NCBI RefSeq assembly: GCF_034931005.1
Contig: NZ_JAYGIN010000005.1
Span: forward strand, 62,001-126,000
Length of the DNA stretch: 64,000 nt
Direction: 5' to 3'
Origin: Arcicella sp034931005
Lineage (GTDB): Bacteria; Bacteroidota; Bacteroidia; Cytophagales; Spirosomataceae
Notes under the pieces: generated by a model
What the model was told of the DNA's origin: nothing
The model's database searches: none
Seen by the model: only the letters and a program-made list of their open reading frames with translations
Translations under genes and position numbers: made by a program
Shown: in pieces, positions 42,532 through 51,221 of the stretch
How positions within the stretch are numbered: position 1 is the first letter of the stretch
How the letters are laid out: each line of letters opens with the position of its first letter

Positions 42532-43215
42532 ATGTCTATTACAAATAATACTTTTGAATTTTTAAAAGACCTAAAAAATAACAATAATCGAGAGTGGTTT
42601 CATGCCAATAAGAAAAGATATGACCATGTAAAAGCGACTTTTGAAGAAACCATCAAAGAATTAATTGTTTCGATTGGTGAATTTGAAAATATGACGGGCG
42701 TTCAAGTGAAAGATTGTAATTACCGAATTGCTCGTGATGTTCGATTTTCATTAAATAAAGACCCATATAAAACGTGGTTATCAGCGAGTTTTTCAGAAGG
42801 AGGGAGGAAGTCTGGGAAAATGGATTATTACCTTCATATTCAAGAAGGAGAGTCTTTTTTGGGTGGAGGAATGTACTCGCCAACACCGCAACAACTGGCA
42901 AAACTTCGTCAGGAAATTGATTATAATGCGAAGGAGTTAAAAGATATTATTTTTAATCCTGACTTTGTAAAAGTTTTTGGGGAAGCCGAAGGAGAAGCCG
43001 TTAAATCAGCTCCGAAAGGCTATTCAAAAGACCATCCAGAAATAGATTTATTACGTAAAAAACAAATATTTTATTGGCATAAATTCACAAAAGAAGAAGT
43101 GTGTTCTCCCGATTTTGTGAAAAACGTTACCGAAGTTTGTCGAACATTGAAACCATATTTAGACTTTTTAAATTACGTATTTTTTGAAAATCAGGAACCT
43201 GAAATAGATTTATAA
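42532..43215 (+). CDS. DUF2461 domain-containing protein
   Basis: The 227-residue soluble protein matches DUF2461 (TIGR02453): NTFEFLKDLKNNNNREWFH at the start, RIARDVRFSLNKDPYKTWLS in the first third, YYLHIQEGESFLGGGMY, and LLRKKQIFYWHKFTKEEV. The family is widespread and its function is unknown. It is followed after 37 bp by a lipoprotein gene, perhaps on the same transcript. Confidence 0.92.
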   Translation: MSITNNTFEFLKDLKNNNNREWFHANKKRYDHVKATFEETIKELIVSIGEFENMTGVQVKDCNYRIARDVRFSLNKDPYKTWLSASFSEGGRKSGKMDYYLHIQEGESFLGGGMYSPTPQQLAKLRQEIDYNAKELKDIIFNPDFVKVFGEAEGEAVKSAPKGYSKDHPEIDLLRKKQIFYWHKFTKEEVCSPDFVKNVTEVCRTLKPYLDFLNYVFFENQEPEIDL

Positions 43216-43252
43216 GTAAATTCTATAAACTAATTATTACCACTGCCATACT

Positions 43253-44188
43253 ATGAAAAAATATTTACACCTCATATTTTTGAAGGTAATTGTATTTTGT
43301 TTTCTGTCAAGTTGTTCTTCCGAATTACCAGAATTGAAAGTAGCCAATAGTTCTCAAAAGCAAATATTGAGTTTCAAATTTCTTGATTTTAATCCAGTTG
43401 CTGATGGAGATGTGGATACTTCAACAAGGAAAATAAAAGTACGTGTTCCCGTCGGAACAAAAGTTACCGCTTTAATACCTACCATTATTGTTACTTCTAA
43501 AGCATCCGTTTTTCCAGCGTCATTAATCGCACAAAATTTCTCTAAACCATTAACTTATATGGTTTCAGCGGCAGATTGTACTAAGAGAGCTTTTGAGGTT
43601 ACTGTTGAAGTTGCTTTGCCAACTGACCCAGAAATTACGGGTATTGAAACCATTTCTGCCCAAACAACCGACTCTTTTTTTATTTATGGAAAAAATTTGA
43701 CAAGAATAGGAGCAATTACAAAATTCTTCCTGACTTCTAAATTGAATGGAAGAACCTACGATTTGTCTAATGTTAGCCTAACCGCAACCCAAGCTAAAGT
43801 TCAAATTCCTTATGACGTTCCTATTGGTTTATATGCTATTAGTGTTGATGTCAATGGAAGACAAGTAAAATATCGTAATCTGGATTTGAAAATTACGGGA
43901 GCAGGAACACAGCCAATTCTTAACCGACTGACTAACTTAGCTTATATACGTGGTCAAGAATTAATAATTACTGGAAAAAATTTGAAAGCTACAAAAGTAC
44001 AAATTCGATTTCAACCACAATTAGCAGGTACTACACAACTGAAAGAAGCCCTTTTAAATGCTGCTGGCACAGAAATTAAGTATAAAATTGACACGACTTT
44101 TCCAGCACCAAACCGTTGGACTTTAACAGTTCTTTTGGATGGCGTATCTTACACTTTGCCCGATTTGGTTACGATAACTGCAAGGTGA
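43253..44188 (+). CDS. lipoprotein with IPT/TIG-like domains
   Basis: The 311-residue protein has a lipoprotein signal peptide ending at Cys21 in FLSSCSSEL. The first part (QILSFKFLDFNPVADGDVD to about residue 120) resembles DUF5018-like beta domains. Two immunoglobulin-like IPT/TIG modules follow, recognisable by FFIYGKNLTRIG and ELIITGKNLKATKVQI. It is most likely a surface or periplasmic binding protein; no ligand can be inferred. A terminator separates it from dnaE. Confidence 0.75.
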   Translation: MKKYLHLIFLKVIVFCFLSSCSSELPELKVANSSQKQILSFKFLDFNPVADGDVDTSTRKIKVRVPVGTKVTALIPTIIVTSKASVFPASLIAQNFSKPLTYMVSAADCTKRAFEVTVEVALPTDPEITGIETISAQTTDSFFIYGKNLTRIGAITKFFLTSKLNGRTYDLSNVSLTATQAKVQIPYDVPIGLYAISVDVNGRQVKYRNLDLKITGAGTQPILNRLTNLAYIRGQELIITGKNLKATKVQIRFQPQLAGTTQLKEALLNAAGTEIKYKIDTTFPAPNRWTLTVLLDGVSYTLPDLVTITAR

Positions 44189-44206
44189 TAATTTGGATTT
44201 ATTCTC

Positions 44207-44235
44207 AAAAAGCGACCTAATCAGTCGCTTTTTTT
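44207..44235 (+). terminator. terminator ahead of dnaE
   Basis: Perfect 10-bp arms AAAAAGCGAC and GTCGCTTTTT with a seven-base loop and a T-run. Confidence 0.85.
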
Positions 44236-44269
44236 GTTTACTTTGTAATAAAATTAACTCCCTTACTCA

Positions 44270-47200
44270 ATGCAATTTTCCCACTTACACTGTCATACGC
44301 AATATTCTCTTCTTGACGGAGCTTCAAAAATTTCTGGACTTTTTGCCAAAGCAAAAGCAGATAATATGCCTGCCGTTGCTATTACTGACCACGGAAATAT
44401 GTTTGGGGCTTTTCAATTTGTGGCAGAAGCAGGTAAGCATGAAGGTGTCAAACCTATTGTTGGGTGTGAATTTTATGTGGTTGAAGACCGTCATAAAAGA
44501 CAATTCTCGAAAGAACAAAAAGATAAGCGTTATCACCAATTGATGCTCGCCAAAAATGCAGAAGGATACGCTAATTTGGTGAAAATGTGTTCGTTAGGTT
44601 ATATCGAAGGACTTTATGGAAAATATCCCCGTATTGATAAAGAGTTAATTCTAAAATACCACAAAGGACTTATTGCTACAACTTGTTGTTTGGGAGCTGC
44701 CGTGCCTCAGGCAATCTTGCGAAGTGGAGAAGAAGAAGCTGAAAAGGAATTCAAATGGTGGTTAGATTTGTTTGGGGAAGATTATTACGTGGAGGTTCAA
44801 AATCACCAAATTCCAGACCAATTGAAGTGTAATGAGGTTTTATTAAAATTTGCCAAGAAATATAATGTAAAAGTTATTGCTTCAAATGATGCTCATTACC
44901 TTGACCAAAAAGATGCCAATGCTCACGATATTTTACTTTGTATCAACACAGGTGAAAAACAAGCAACGCCAACCTACAAAGATATTGATGATGATGCAGG
45001 TACTTCTACTAAAGGAAAACGTTTTGCTTTTTATAATGACGAATTTTATTTCAAGAATACCGCTGAGATGACAAAACTCTGGAGCCATATTCCAGAGGCG
45101 ATTGATAATACGAATGAAATTGTTGGAAAAATTGATACCTTGAAGTTAAAGCAAGATATCATGTTGCCCAATTATGAAATTCCTGTTGAGTTTGCCACGC
45201 AAGATATTTATCTTGAACACATCACATGGGAAGGGGCAAGAAAACGTTATGGCGACAATTGGGAACTTCCTGAAGTAAAGGAACGCATTGGTTTTGAATT
45301 GCATACCATCAAAACAATGGGTTTTGCGGGCTATTTCCTTATCGTTCAAGATTTTATTAACAAAGGAAAAGAAATTGGCGTTTTTGTGGGGCCAGGGCGT
45401 GGTTCAGCCGCAGGTTCTGTGGTGGCGTATTGTATCGGGATAACCAATATTGACCCCATTAAATACAATCTGCTTTTTGAACGTTTCTTAAACCCTGACC
45501 GTAAATCAATGCCCGATATTGATACCGACTTTGACGATGAAGGTCGCCAAAAAGTGATTGATTATGTGGTTGAAAAATACGGAAAACAACAAGTTGCTCA
45601 TATCGTAACTTATGGTACTATGGCGGCGAAAATGTCTATAAAAGACGTTTCTCGTGTCATGGATTTACCACTAAATGAGTCCAATGAGTTGGCAAAATTA
45701 GTGCCTGATAAACCTGGGACAAACTTAAATAGAGTAATGAATGCACCAATGACAGGGGCAAATTCATTAGCTGAAAAGGAACAATTGCAGGCGGAAGACC
45801 TTGAAAATGTAAAAAAACTCCGTGATATTCGACGTGAAGGTTCTTTGCGTTCGAGAGTTTTGGAAGAAGCCTTAATTTTGGAAGGTTCGGTGCGTGGAAC
45901 GGGTATTCATGCTGCGGGTATTATCATTGCCCCCAAAGATTTATCTGATATTTTACCAGTTTCAACTTCAAAAGAAGTTAACTTATTAATTACTCAGTTT
46001 GAAGGAAAAATTATTGAAGATGCAGGTGTAATTAAAATGGACTTTTTAGGCTTGAAAACGCTTTCAATTCTTAAAGAAGCCATTCGTTTAATTAAACAGA
46101 ATCATGGTGTTATTATTGATTTGGACACACTTCCACTTGACGATAAAAAGACGTATGAACTCTATCAAAGAGGAGAAACCAATGCTACTTTTCAATTTGA
46201 ATCGGGTGGAATGCAGAAACACCTTCTCGACCTCAAGCCTGACCAATTTTCTGATTTAATTGCGATGAATGCCCTTTATCGCCCTGGGCCTATTGCTTAT
46301 ATTCCAAATTTTATCGCTCGTAAGCACGGCAGAGAGGAAATCGTGTATGATTTACCTGAGATGGAAGAATATCTTGCTGATACCTATGGAATTACGGTTT
46401 ATCAAGAACAGGTAATGCTTTTGTCACAAAAAATTGCAGGTTTCTCTAAAGGAGATGCAGACGTTTTGCGTAAAGCGATGGGTAAAAAAGACCGTTACAC
46501 ACTCGACAAAATGAAGAGTAAATTTGTGGACGGAGCAAAAGAAAAAGGTCATCCAGAAGATAAATTAAATAAGGTTTGGACAGACTGGGAAGCTTTTGCA
46601 CAATATGCCTTTAACAAATCTCACTCAACTTGTTATGCTTTTGTAGCTTACCACACAGGATATTTGAAAGCACATTATCCGTCAGAGTACATGGCGGCAG
46701 TGATGTCAAATTCATTAGGACAGATTGAAAAGATTACCTTTTTCATGGAAGAATGTCGCAGAATGGGCTTGCCCGTTTTAGGCCCAGATGTTAATGAATC
46801 TTATCGTTCATTTGCTGTAAATAAAAAAGGTGAAATCCGTTTTGGATTAGCAGCTATTAAAGGAACTGGTGATGCAGCCGTAGAAAGTATTATTGAAGAA
46901 AGAGATAAAAATGGCCCTTATAAAGATATTTACGATTTTGTAAAAAGAGTTAATCTAAGAACAGTTAACAAGAAAACCATCGAAAGTTTGGCTTATGGTG
47001 GCGGTTTCGATTGTTTTGAAGAAATTAATGGACTGCATAGAGCTATCTATTTTGAGGATTTTGAAGGGTCAAATTTTATTGAAAAATTGATTCGTTACGC
47101 CAATAAAGCGGTTGAAGATGCCAATTCTGCACAAGCATCATTATTTGGAATGATGGGCGATGGTGGAGGAGGAGCCATTGCAACACCTAAAATTCCTGTG

Positions 47201-47857
47201 ATTGAAAAATGGGGACAAATGGAAAAACTGAAATTCGAGAAAGAAGTGGTTGGGATTTATATTTCTGGACACCCTTTGGACGAATATCGGTTAGAATTAG
47301 ATAGTTTTTGTTCATGTACACTTGACCGTGTAATGGAACCCATTTTCAGAGGAAAAGAAGTTGCAGTAGGTGGAATTGTGACCAAAGCCATTGAACGATT
47401 TTCAAAAAATGGGAATCCTTTCATGTTGTTCACTTTAGAAGATTATAACGGTAGTTATGAATTTGCATTGTTTGGTGAAGACTTTGTCAATCTGGCGAAA
47501 TACATCGCTCCCGACCGTTTTTTATATATTAAAGGTGTTATTAAAAATAAATGGGGAAGACCCGATGAATGGGAATTCAAACCTGCCAGTGTTCGTTTAC
47601 TTTCCGAAATTAGAAACCAGTTTGCTAAAGAATTGAAAATTACACTTGGTTTACAAATGATTAATGAGGAAGTGATAAATCAGCTTAATCAGGCAGTATC
47701 AAAAAATCATGGAACCTGTAATTTGACAGTTTCTGTTTATGACCCAGCGGAAAAAATAGAAGTGACAATGATGTCGAGGAAAAGTAAAATTTCTCCATCC
47801 AATGAATTTTTAGAAGAGATTTTAAAAATTAATGGATTAGTTTATAAATTGAATTGA
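44270..47857 (+). CDS. dnaE: DNA polymerase III alpha subunit
   Basis: The 1195-residue replicative polymerase begins with a PHP domain (FSHLHCHTQYSLLDGASK, ITDHGNMFGAF) and has the catalytic aspartates in MPDIDTDFDDEG. Typical palm and fingers segments are GPGRGSAAGSVVAYC, FNKSHSTCYAFVAYHTGYLK and IKGTGDAAVESI. The C-terminal part has a tandem HhH segment and an OB domain (VAVGGIVTKAIERFSKNG). The PHP metal ligands seen at the N-terminus look intact, so own proofreading is possible. Full length for the DnaE1 type. A start shortly downstream of a T-rich tract gives MQFSHLHCH, as in homologues. Confidence 0.98.
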   Translation: MQFSHLHCHTQYSLLDGASKISGLFAKAKADNMPAVAITDHGNMFGAFQFVAEAGKHEGVKPIVGCEFYVVEDRHKRQFSKEQKDKRYHQLMLAKNAEGYANLVKMCSLGYIEGLYGKYPRIDKELILKYHKGLIATTCCLGAAVPQAILRSGEEEAEKEFKWWLDLFGEDYYVEVQNHQIPDQLKCNEVLLKFAKKYNVKVIASNDAHYLDQKDANAHDILLCINTGEKQATPTYKDIDDDAGTSTKGKRFAFYNDEFYFKNTAEMTKLWSHIPEAIDNTNEIVGKIDTLKLKQDIMLPNYEIPVEFATQDIYLEHITWEGARKRYGDNWELPEVKERIGFELHTIKTMGFAGYFLIVQDFINKGKEIGVFVGPGRGSAAGSVVAYCIGITNIDPIKYNLLFERFLNPDRKSMPDIDTDFDDEGRQKVIDYVVEKYGKQQVAHIVTYGTMAAKMSIKDVSRVMDLPLNESNELAKLVPDKPGTNLNRVMNAPMTGANSLAEKEQLQAEDLENVKKLRDIRREGSLRSRVLEEALILEGSVRGTGIHAAGIIIAPKDLSDILPVSTSKEVNLLITQFEGKIIEDAGVIKMDFLGLKTLSILKEAIRLIKQNHGVIIDLDTLPLDDKKTYELYQRGETNATFQFESGGMQKHLLDLKPDQFSDLIAMNALYRPGPIAYIPNFIARKHGREEIVYDLPEMEEYLADTYGITVYQEQVMLLSQKIAGFSKGDADVLRKAMGKKDRYTLDKMKSKFVDGAKEKGHPEDKLNKVWTDWEAFAQYAFNKSHSTCYAFVAYHTGYLKAHYPSEYMAAVMSNSLGQIEKITFFMEECRRMGLPVLGPDVNESYRSFAVNKKGEIRFGLAAIKGTGDAAVESIIEERDKNGPYKDIYDFVKRVNLRTVNKKTIESLAYGGGFDCFEEINGLHRAIYFEDFEGSNFIEKLIRYANKAVEDANSAQASLFGMMGDGGGGAIATPKIPVIEKWGQMEKLKFEKEVVGIYISGHPLDEYRLELDSFCSCTLDRVMEPIFRGKEVAVGGIVTKAIERFSKNGNPFMLFTLEDYNGSYEFALFGEDFVNLAKYIAPDRFLYIKGVIKNKWGRPDEWEFKPASVRLLSEIRNQFAKELKITLGLQMINEEVINQLNQAVSKNHGTCNLTVSVYDPAEKIEVTMMSRKSKISPSNEFLEEILKINGLVYKLN

Positions 47858-48015
47858 TATTCGAGTTCTATATTCTAAAGTGAATTATCTAATGGAATCT
47901 ATTAATATACTAATTTGATAGGATATATTCCATTTTTAATTATACTTTACCGTGAATTGTAATTTTCGGTGGTAAACCCTTATAGTTATCTAAAATTTAA
48001 GTTTTAACTTTATCG

Positions 48016-48045
48016 AACCACAGGTCAATTCTTGTGGTTTTGTTT
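48016..48045 (+). terminator. terminator after dnaE
   Basis: AACCACAG and CTTGTGGTT flank seven bases and are followed by TTGTTTTG. It lies 160 bp behind the dnaE stop. Confidence 0.6.
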
Positions 48046-48051
48046 TGTTAT

Positions 48052-48086
48052 AAAAAAAGGCTGACCCAATTGGGATAGCCTTTTTT
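48052..48086 (-). terminator. terminator after mtaB
   Basis: AAAAAAAGGCT and AGCCTTTTTT with inner CCCAATTGGG pairing; six bases from the mtaB stop codon. Confidence 0.85.
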
Positions 48087-48091
48087 CGTTT

Positions 48092-49417
48092 TTAGTGTGT
48101 TTCAAAAACTTCTGCTTCTTCAACTTCCACAATCATATTTTCGTTAATTGAAACCAATGCTACTTGTTTTGTTTCATTTATCAGTAAAGGGTCATATTTT
48201 GCTGTCACCCTCACATAATTTTCTGTAAAACCTTGCATCATTCCATTTTCAACATCTTCTTCAAAAAGTACGGTAAAAGTTTTACCTATTTGTTGTTCGT
48301 AAAAATATCTACGTTTTTTATCGGATAAAATGTGTAACATTTTTGACCTTTCCGACCGCTTATTCATCGGTACAACGGGTTTAATGTTTATGGCAGTAGT
48401 GTTTTCTCTTTCAGAATACGTAAAAACGTGTAAGTAGCTGATATTTAATTCATTCAAAAAATTGTAGGTTTCAAGGAAATCGTCTTCTGTTTCACCTGCA
48501 TGACCCACAATGACATCAACACCTATGCAACAATCTGGCATTAATGATTTTATTTTGTTTACTCTGTCAACGTACAATTCTCTTTTGTAACGTCTTTTCA
48601 TGAGTCCTAAAATCTTATTTGAACCTGATTGTAAGGGAATATGGAAATGTGGAACAAATCGTTTTGATTGAGCCACAAACTCTATGACTTCATCTGTTAA
48701 TAAGTTTGGTTCGATTGATGAAATTCTAAATCTTTCAATCCCTTCCACTTTATCAAGGGCTTTTACTAAATCAAAGAAAGTTTCTTCTCTTTTGCCATTT
48801 TTGAGTCCAAAATCGCCGATATTTACACCCGTCAAAACTATTTCCTTCACGCCACTTTCAGCGATTTCTCTTGCCGCTTTTAACACATTTTCAATCGTAT
48901 CGGAGCGACTTGCCCCACGTGCAAGGGGTATTGTACAATATGCACACGGATAATCACAACCATCTTGCACTTTCAAAAATGTTCGAGTACGGTCATTTAA
49001 AGAATATGAGGTGTGATAATCAATCGCTTCTTCAATATTTTGATTATAAATTTTGGCAGTTTTATTGGATGGTTCTTTGACGAAGCCATCTAATAAGTCA
49101 ATTAATTGAAATTTCTCTGCTGCTCCCAAAACTGCGTCAACTCCTTCAATATCAGCAATTTCCTGTGGTTTCAATTGGGCATAACAACCAATAATAGCTA
49201 CATAGCCATCAGGATTAATTTTATTCGCTTCTTTAACGATTTTCTTACACTTTTTATCAGCGTTTTCTGTAACAGAACACGTATTTACGATAAAAATATC
49301 TGGCTTTTGATTAAATTCAACTTTCTCATATCCCTTCGACTCAAACATTCTTGAAATGGTTGAAGTTTCGGAGTAATTAAGTTTACAGCCTAATGTATAA
49401 AATGCTACCTTTTTCAT
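48092..49417 (-). CDS. mtaB: tRNA threonylcarbamoyladenosine methylthiotransferase
   Basis: The 441-residue radical-SAM enzyme adds a methylthio group to t6A37 of tRNAs reading ANN codons. The N-terminal UPF0004 domain has FYTLGCKLNYSET, VNTCSVTENADKK and AIIGCYAQLKP, whose three Cys bind the auxiliary 4Fe-4S cluster. The radical-SAM cluster is CDYPCAYCTIP, followed by VLTGVNIGDFG; a TRAM domain closes the protein. The frame could be read from 49537, but family members start MKKVAFYTLG and the promoter box lies just four bases ahead of this ATG. Confidence 0.95.
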   Translation of the reverse strand: MKKVAFYTLGCKLNYSETSTISRMFESKGYEKVEFNQKPDIFIVNTCSVTENADKKCKKIVKEANKINPDGYVAIIGCYAQLKPQEIADIEGVDAVLGAAEKFQLIDLLDGFVKEPSNKTAKIYNQNIEEAIDYHTSYSLNDRTRTFLKVQDGCDYPCAYCTIPLARGASRSDTIENVLKAAREIAESGVKEIVLTGVNIGDFGLKNGKREETFFDLVKALDKVEGIERFRISSIEPNLLTDEVIEFVAQSKRFVPHFHIPLQSGSNKILGLMKRRYKRELYVDRVNKIKSLMPDCCIGVDVIVGHAGETEDDFLETYNFLNELNISYLHVFTYSERENTTAINIKPVVPMNKRSERSKMLHILSDKKRRYFYEQQIGKTFTVLFEEDVENGMMQGFTENYVRVTAKYDPLLINETKQVALVSINENMIVEVEEAEVFETH

Positions 49418-49421
49418 TTTG

Positions 49422-49429
49422 CAAAGATA
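49422..49429 (-). promoter_or_regulatory. -7 box of mtaB
   Basis: TATCTTTG on the minus strand ends four bases before the mtaB ATG. Transcription would begin on or next to the start codon. Confidence 0.55.
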
Positions 49430-49531
49430 AGGGAAAATTAGGGATTGGGGAAAAGCTAATGAGGGAATAAAGGATTGAGCATAAAACAAATCGGAACAAT
49501 AAAGGGTTTCTCTCAAGAAAAACGATAGCCC

Positions 49532-49632
49532 ACACATAGAACGGATTGTACTGATTTTCGCTGATTTATATTTATTTTATCTGACTGTGCGTCCCATTGT
49601 AAATCTATAAAATCTGTTCAATCAGTAGTCTA
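49532..49632. repeat. interspersed inverted repeat, CAGATTAAACAGATT family, diverged copy
   Basis: ATAGAACGGATTGTACTGAT on the left and AAATCTGTTCAATCAGTAGT on the right form imperfect arms around TTCGCTGATT-type sequence. It is a worn relative of the element at 3350-3446. Confidence 0.5.
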
Positions 49633-49650
49633 AATTTGTTTGTAAAAAAT

Positions 49651-49715
49651 AGAAAATAGCAAAAATAAAAAGGCTCATCTGTAAAGACGAGCCTTTTTAT
49701 TTTATGCTATTTTCT
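49651..49715 (-). terminator. long terminator hairpin after glnA (GSII)
   Basis: About 30-bp near-perfect arms, from AGAAAATAGC to AAGGCTCATCT and back through AGACGAGCCTT to GCTATTTTCT, with a four-base loop. It is unusually long for a terminator. Confidence 0.85.
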
Positions 49716-49737
49716 CAAATTGCTATTCTCTTCAAAA

Positions 49738-50763
49738 CTAAACTTTAGCAGTTTTAACAGTTTTGATGATACGAGCAGCAACTTTATAAGGGTCAGCAGC
49801 TGAATTTGGACGACGGTCTTCTAACCATCCTTTCCATCCTTTTTGCACAGCAGCGATAGGAATACGGATTGAAGCACCACGGTCAGAAACTCCGTAAGAG
49901 AATTGATCGATTGATTGTGTTTCGTGCTTTCCAGTTAAACGTAAATGGTTGTCAGCTCCGTAAACTTCAATGTGTTCTTTAATAAATGGCTCAAATGCTT
50001 GACAAATGATGTCATAAGTTTCTTTATTACCAGCAGTTCTCAATGCAGTGTTAGAGAAGTTTGCGTGCATACCTGAACCATTCCAGTCAGTATCGCCAAG
50101 TGGCTTACAGTGATAGTTAACCCAAACACCGTGTTTTTCACAAATTCTTTCTAATAAATATCTTGCAACCCAGATTTCATCACCAGCTTGTTTTGCACCT
50201 TTAGCAAAACATTGGAATTCCCACTGACCAGCCGCAACCTCAGCATTGATACCTTCAACGTTTAAGCCAGCTTGTAAACAAAATTCTAAATGTTCTTCAA
50301 TGATGTGACGACCATACGCATTTTTCGCTCCAACTGAACAATAATATTGTCCTTGTGGTGCTGGATATCCGTTTGCAGGGAAGCCTAATGGAAGATTAGT
50401 TTTCAAGTCATACAAGAAATATTCTTGTTCAAATCCAAACCAGAAATCGTTATCATCATCTTCAATTGTAGCACGTCCATTTGATTCGTGAGGATTACCA
50501 TCTGAATCTAAAACTTCGCACATTACAAGGTAAGAAGGAGTTCCTAAAAGAGAACGTTCTGGATCCTTACAAATGTAAACTGGTTTCAATTGACAGTCAG
50601 AAGAGCCACCTGGAGCTTGTTGAGTTGACGAACCGTCGAATGACCATATATCACAGTCTTCTAATTTTCCACTAAAATTGTTTTCGATTTTAGTTTTACT
50701 ACGAAGGCTTTGTGTTGGTTTGTAACCATCGAGCCAAATGTATTCAAGTTTAGCTTTTGACAT
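49738..50763 (-). CDS. glnA: type II glutamine synthetase
   Basis: The 341-residue enzyme makes glutamine from glutamate and ammonia. It belongs to the eukaryote-like GSII type: KLEYIWLDGYKPTQSLRSKT at the start, WSFDGSSTQQAPGGSSDC in the beta-grasp domain, FWFGFEQEYFLYDL and VNYHCKPLGDTDWNGSGMHANF in the catalytic barrel, and RGASIRIPI for ATP/glutamate binding. GSII is not regulated by adenylylation. It is divergent from a GSIII gene, with 458 bp between them. Confidence 0.96.
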   Translation of the reverse strand: MSKAKLEYIWLDGYKPTQSLRSKTKIENNFSGKLEDCDIWSFDGSSTQQAPGGSSDCQLKPVYICKDPERSLLGTPSYLVMCEVLDSDGNPHESNGRATIEDDDNDFWFGFEQEYFLYDLKTNLPLGFPANGYPAPQGQYYCSVGAKNAYGRHIIEEHLEFCLQAGLNVEGINAEVAAGQWEFQCFAKGAKQAGDEIWVARYLLERICEKHGVWVNYHCKPLGDTDWNGSGMHANFSNTALRTAGNKETYDIICQAFEPFIKEHIEVYGADNHLRLTGKHETQSIDQFSYGVSDRGASIRIPIAAVQKGWKGWLEDRRPNSAADPYKVAARIIKTVKTAKV

Positions 50764-50815
50764 GATTTTGTAATTGGATTTTTATTTATTCGGTTATTTT
50801 TTTGAATTTCTGATA

Positions 50816-50823
50816 CAAAAGTA
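50816..50823 (-). promoter_or_regulatory. -7 box of the GSII gene
   Basis: TACTTTTG on the minus strand matches TAnnTTTG; a TTG lies 21 bp further upstream. The leader would be about 48 bases. Confidence 0.5.
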
Positions 50824-51221
50824 AACGTGAAATTTGAAAAAACACAAGAAATTTTAAATTTTTATTAAATTTTCAAACTAACACGTATTAACAAAGCAAT
50901 TTTGAACTATTCTAATTCATCAATATTTACTGTTTTAGAATAGACATTGATTATATTTTGCTATATTCAAATTTACAATAGATTATATTGCAAAACAAGT
51001 AAAATGCAGAATAAAATATACTATTCTTGGAATAGTTAAATTTATTCTTGTTATGTTAAATTAAAATTAAAATTGTAATATTTAAAGTATTGAAGTTGGT
51101 ACTTAAAATGGACGATAAATTATAATTTTCAATAAAAAACGGCTTTCAAATTAAATAAATTAATTTTTCTTTTACTTTTATCATTAAGTTTAAAAACTAT
51201 AAATAACAAAAAGAATAAAGT
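50824..51221. promoter_or_regulatory. shared regulatory region of GSII and GSIII with ACTATTC/GAATAGT sites
   Basis: The A/T-rich region between the two divergent synthetase genes contains repeated half sites. ACTATTC-TTG-GAATAGT at 51020-51036 is a perfect palindrome. AACTATTCTA (50905-50914) and TAGAATAGAC (50936-50945) form a second, wider inverted pair. This arrangement resembles operator sites for a dimeric regulator; the regulator is unknown. No gene is present. Confidence 0.45.

Noticed and set aside
44193..44543. Plus-strand frame overlapping the dnaE start
   Set aside because: It begins inside the terminator before dnaE and overlaps the PHP domain, which is clearly coded in another frame.
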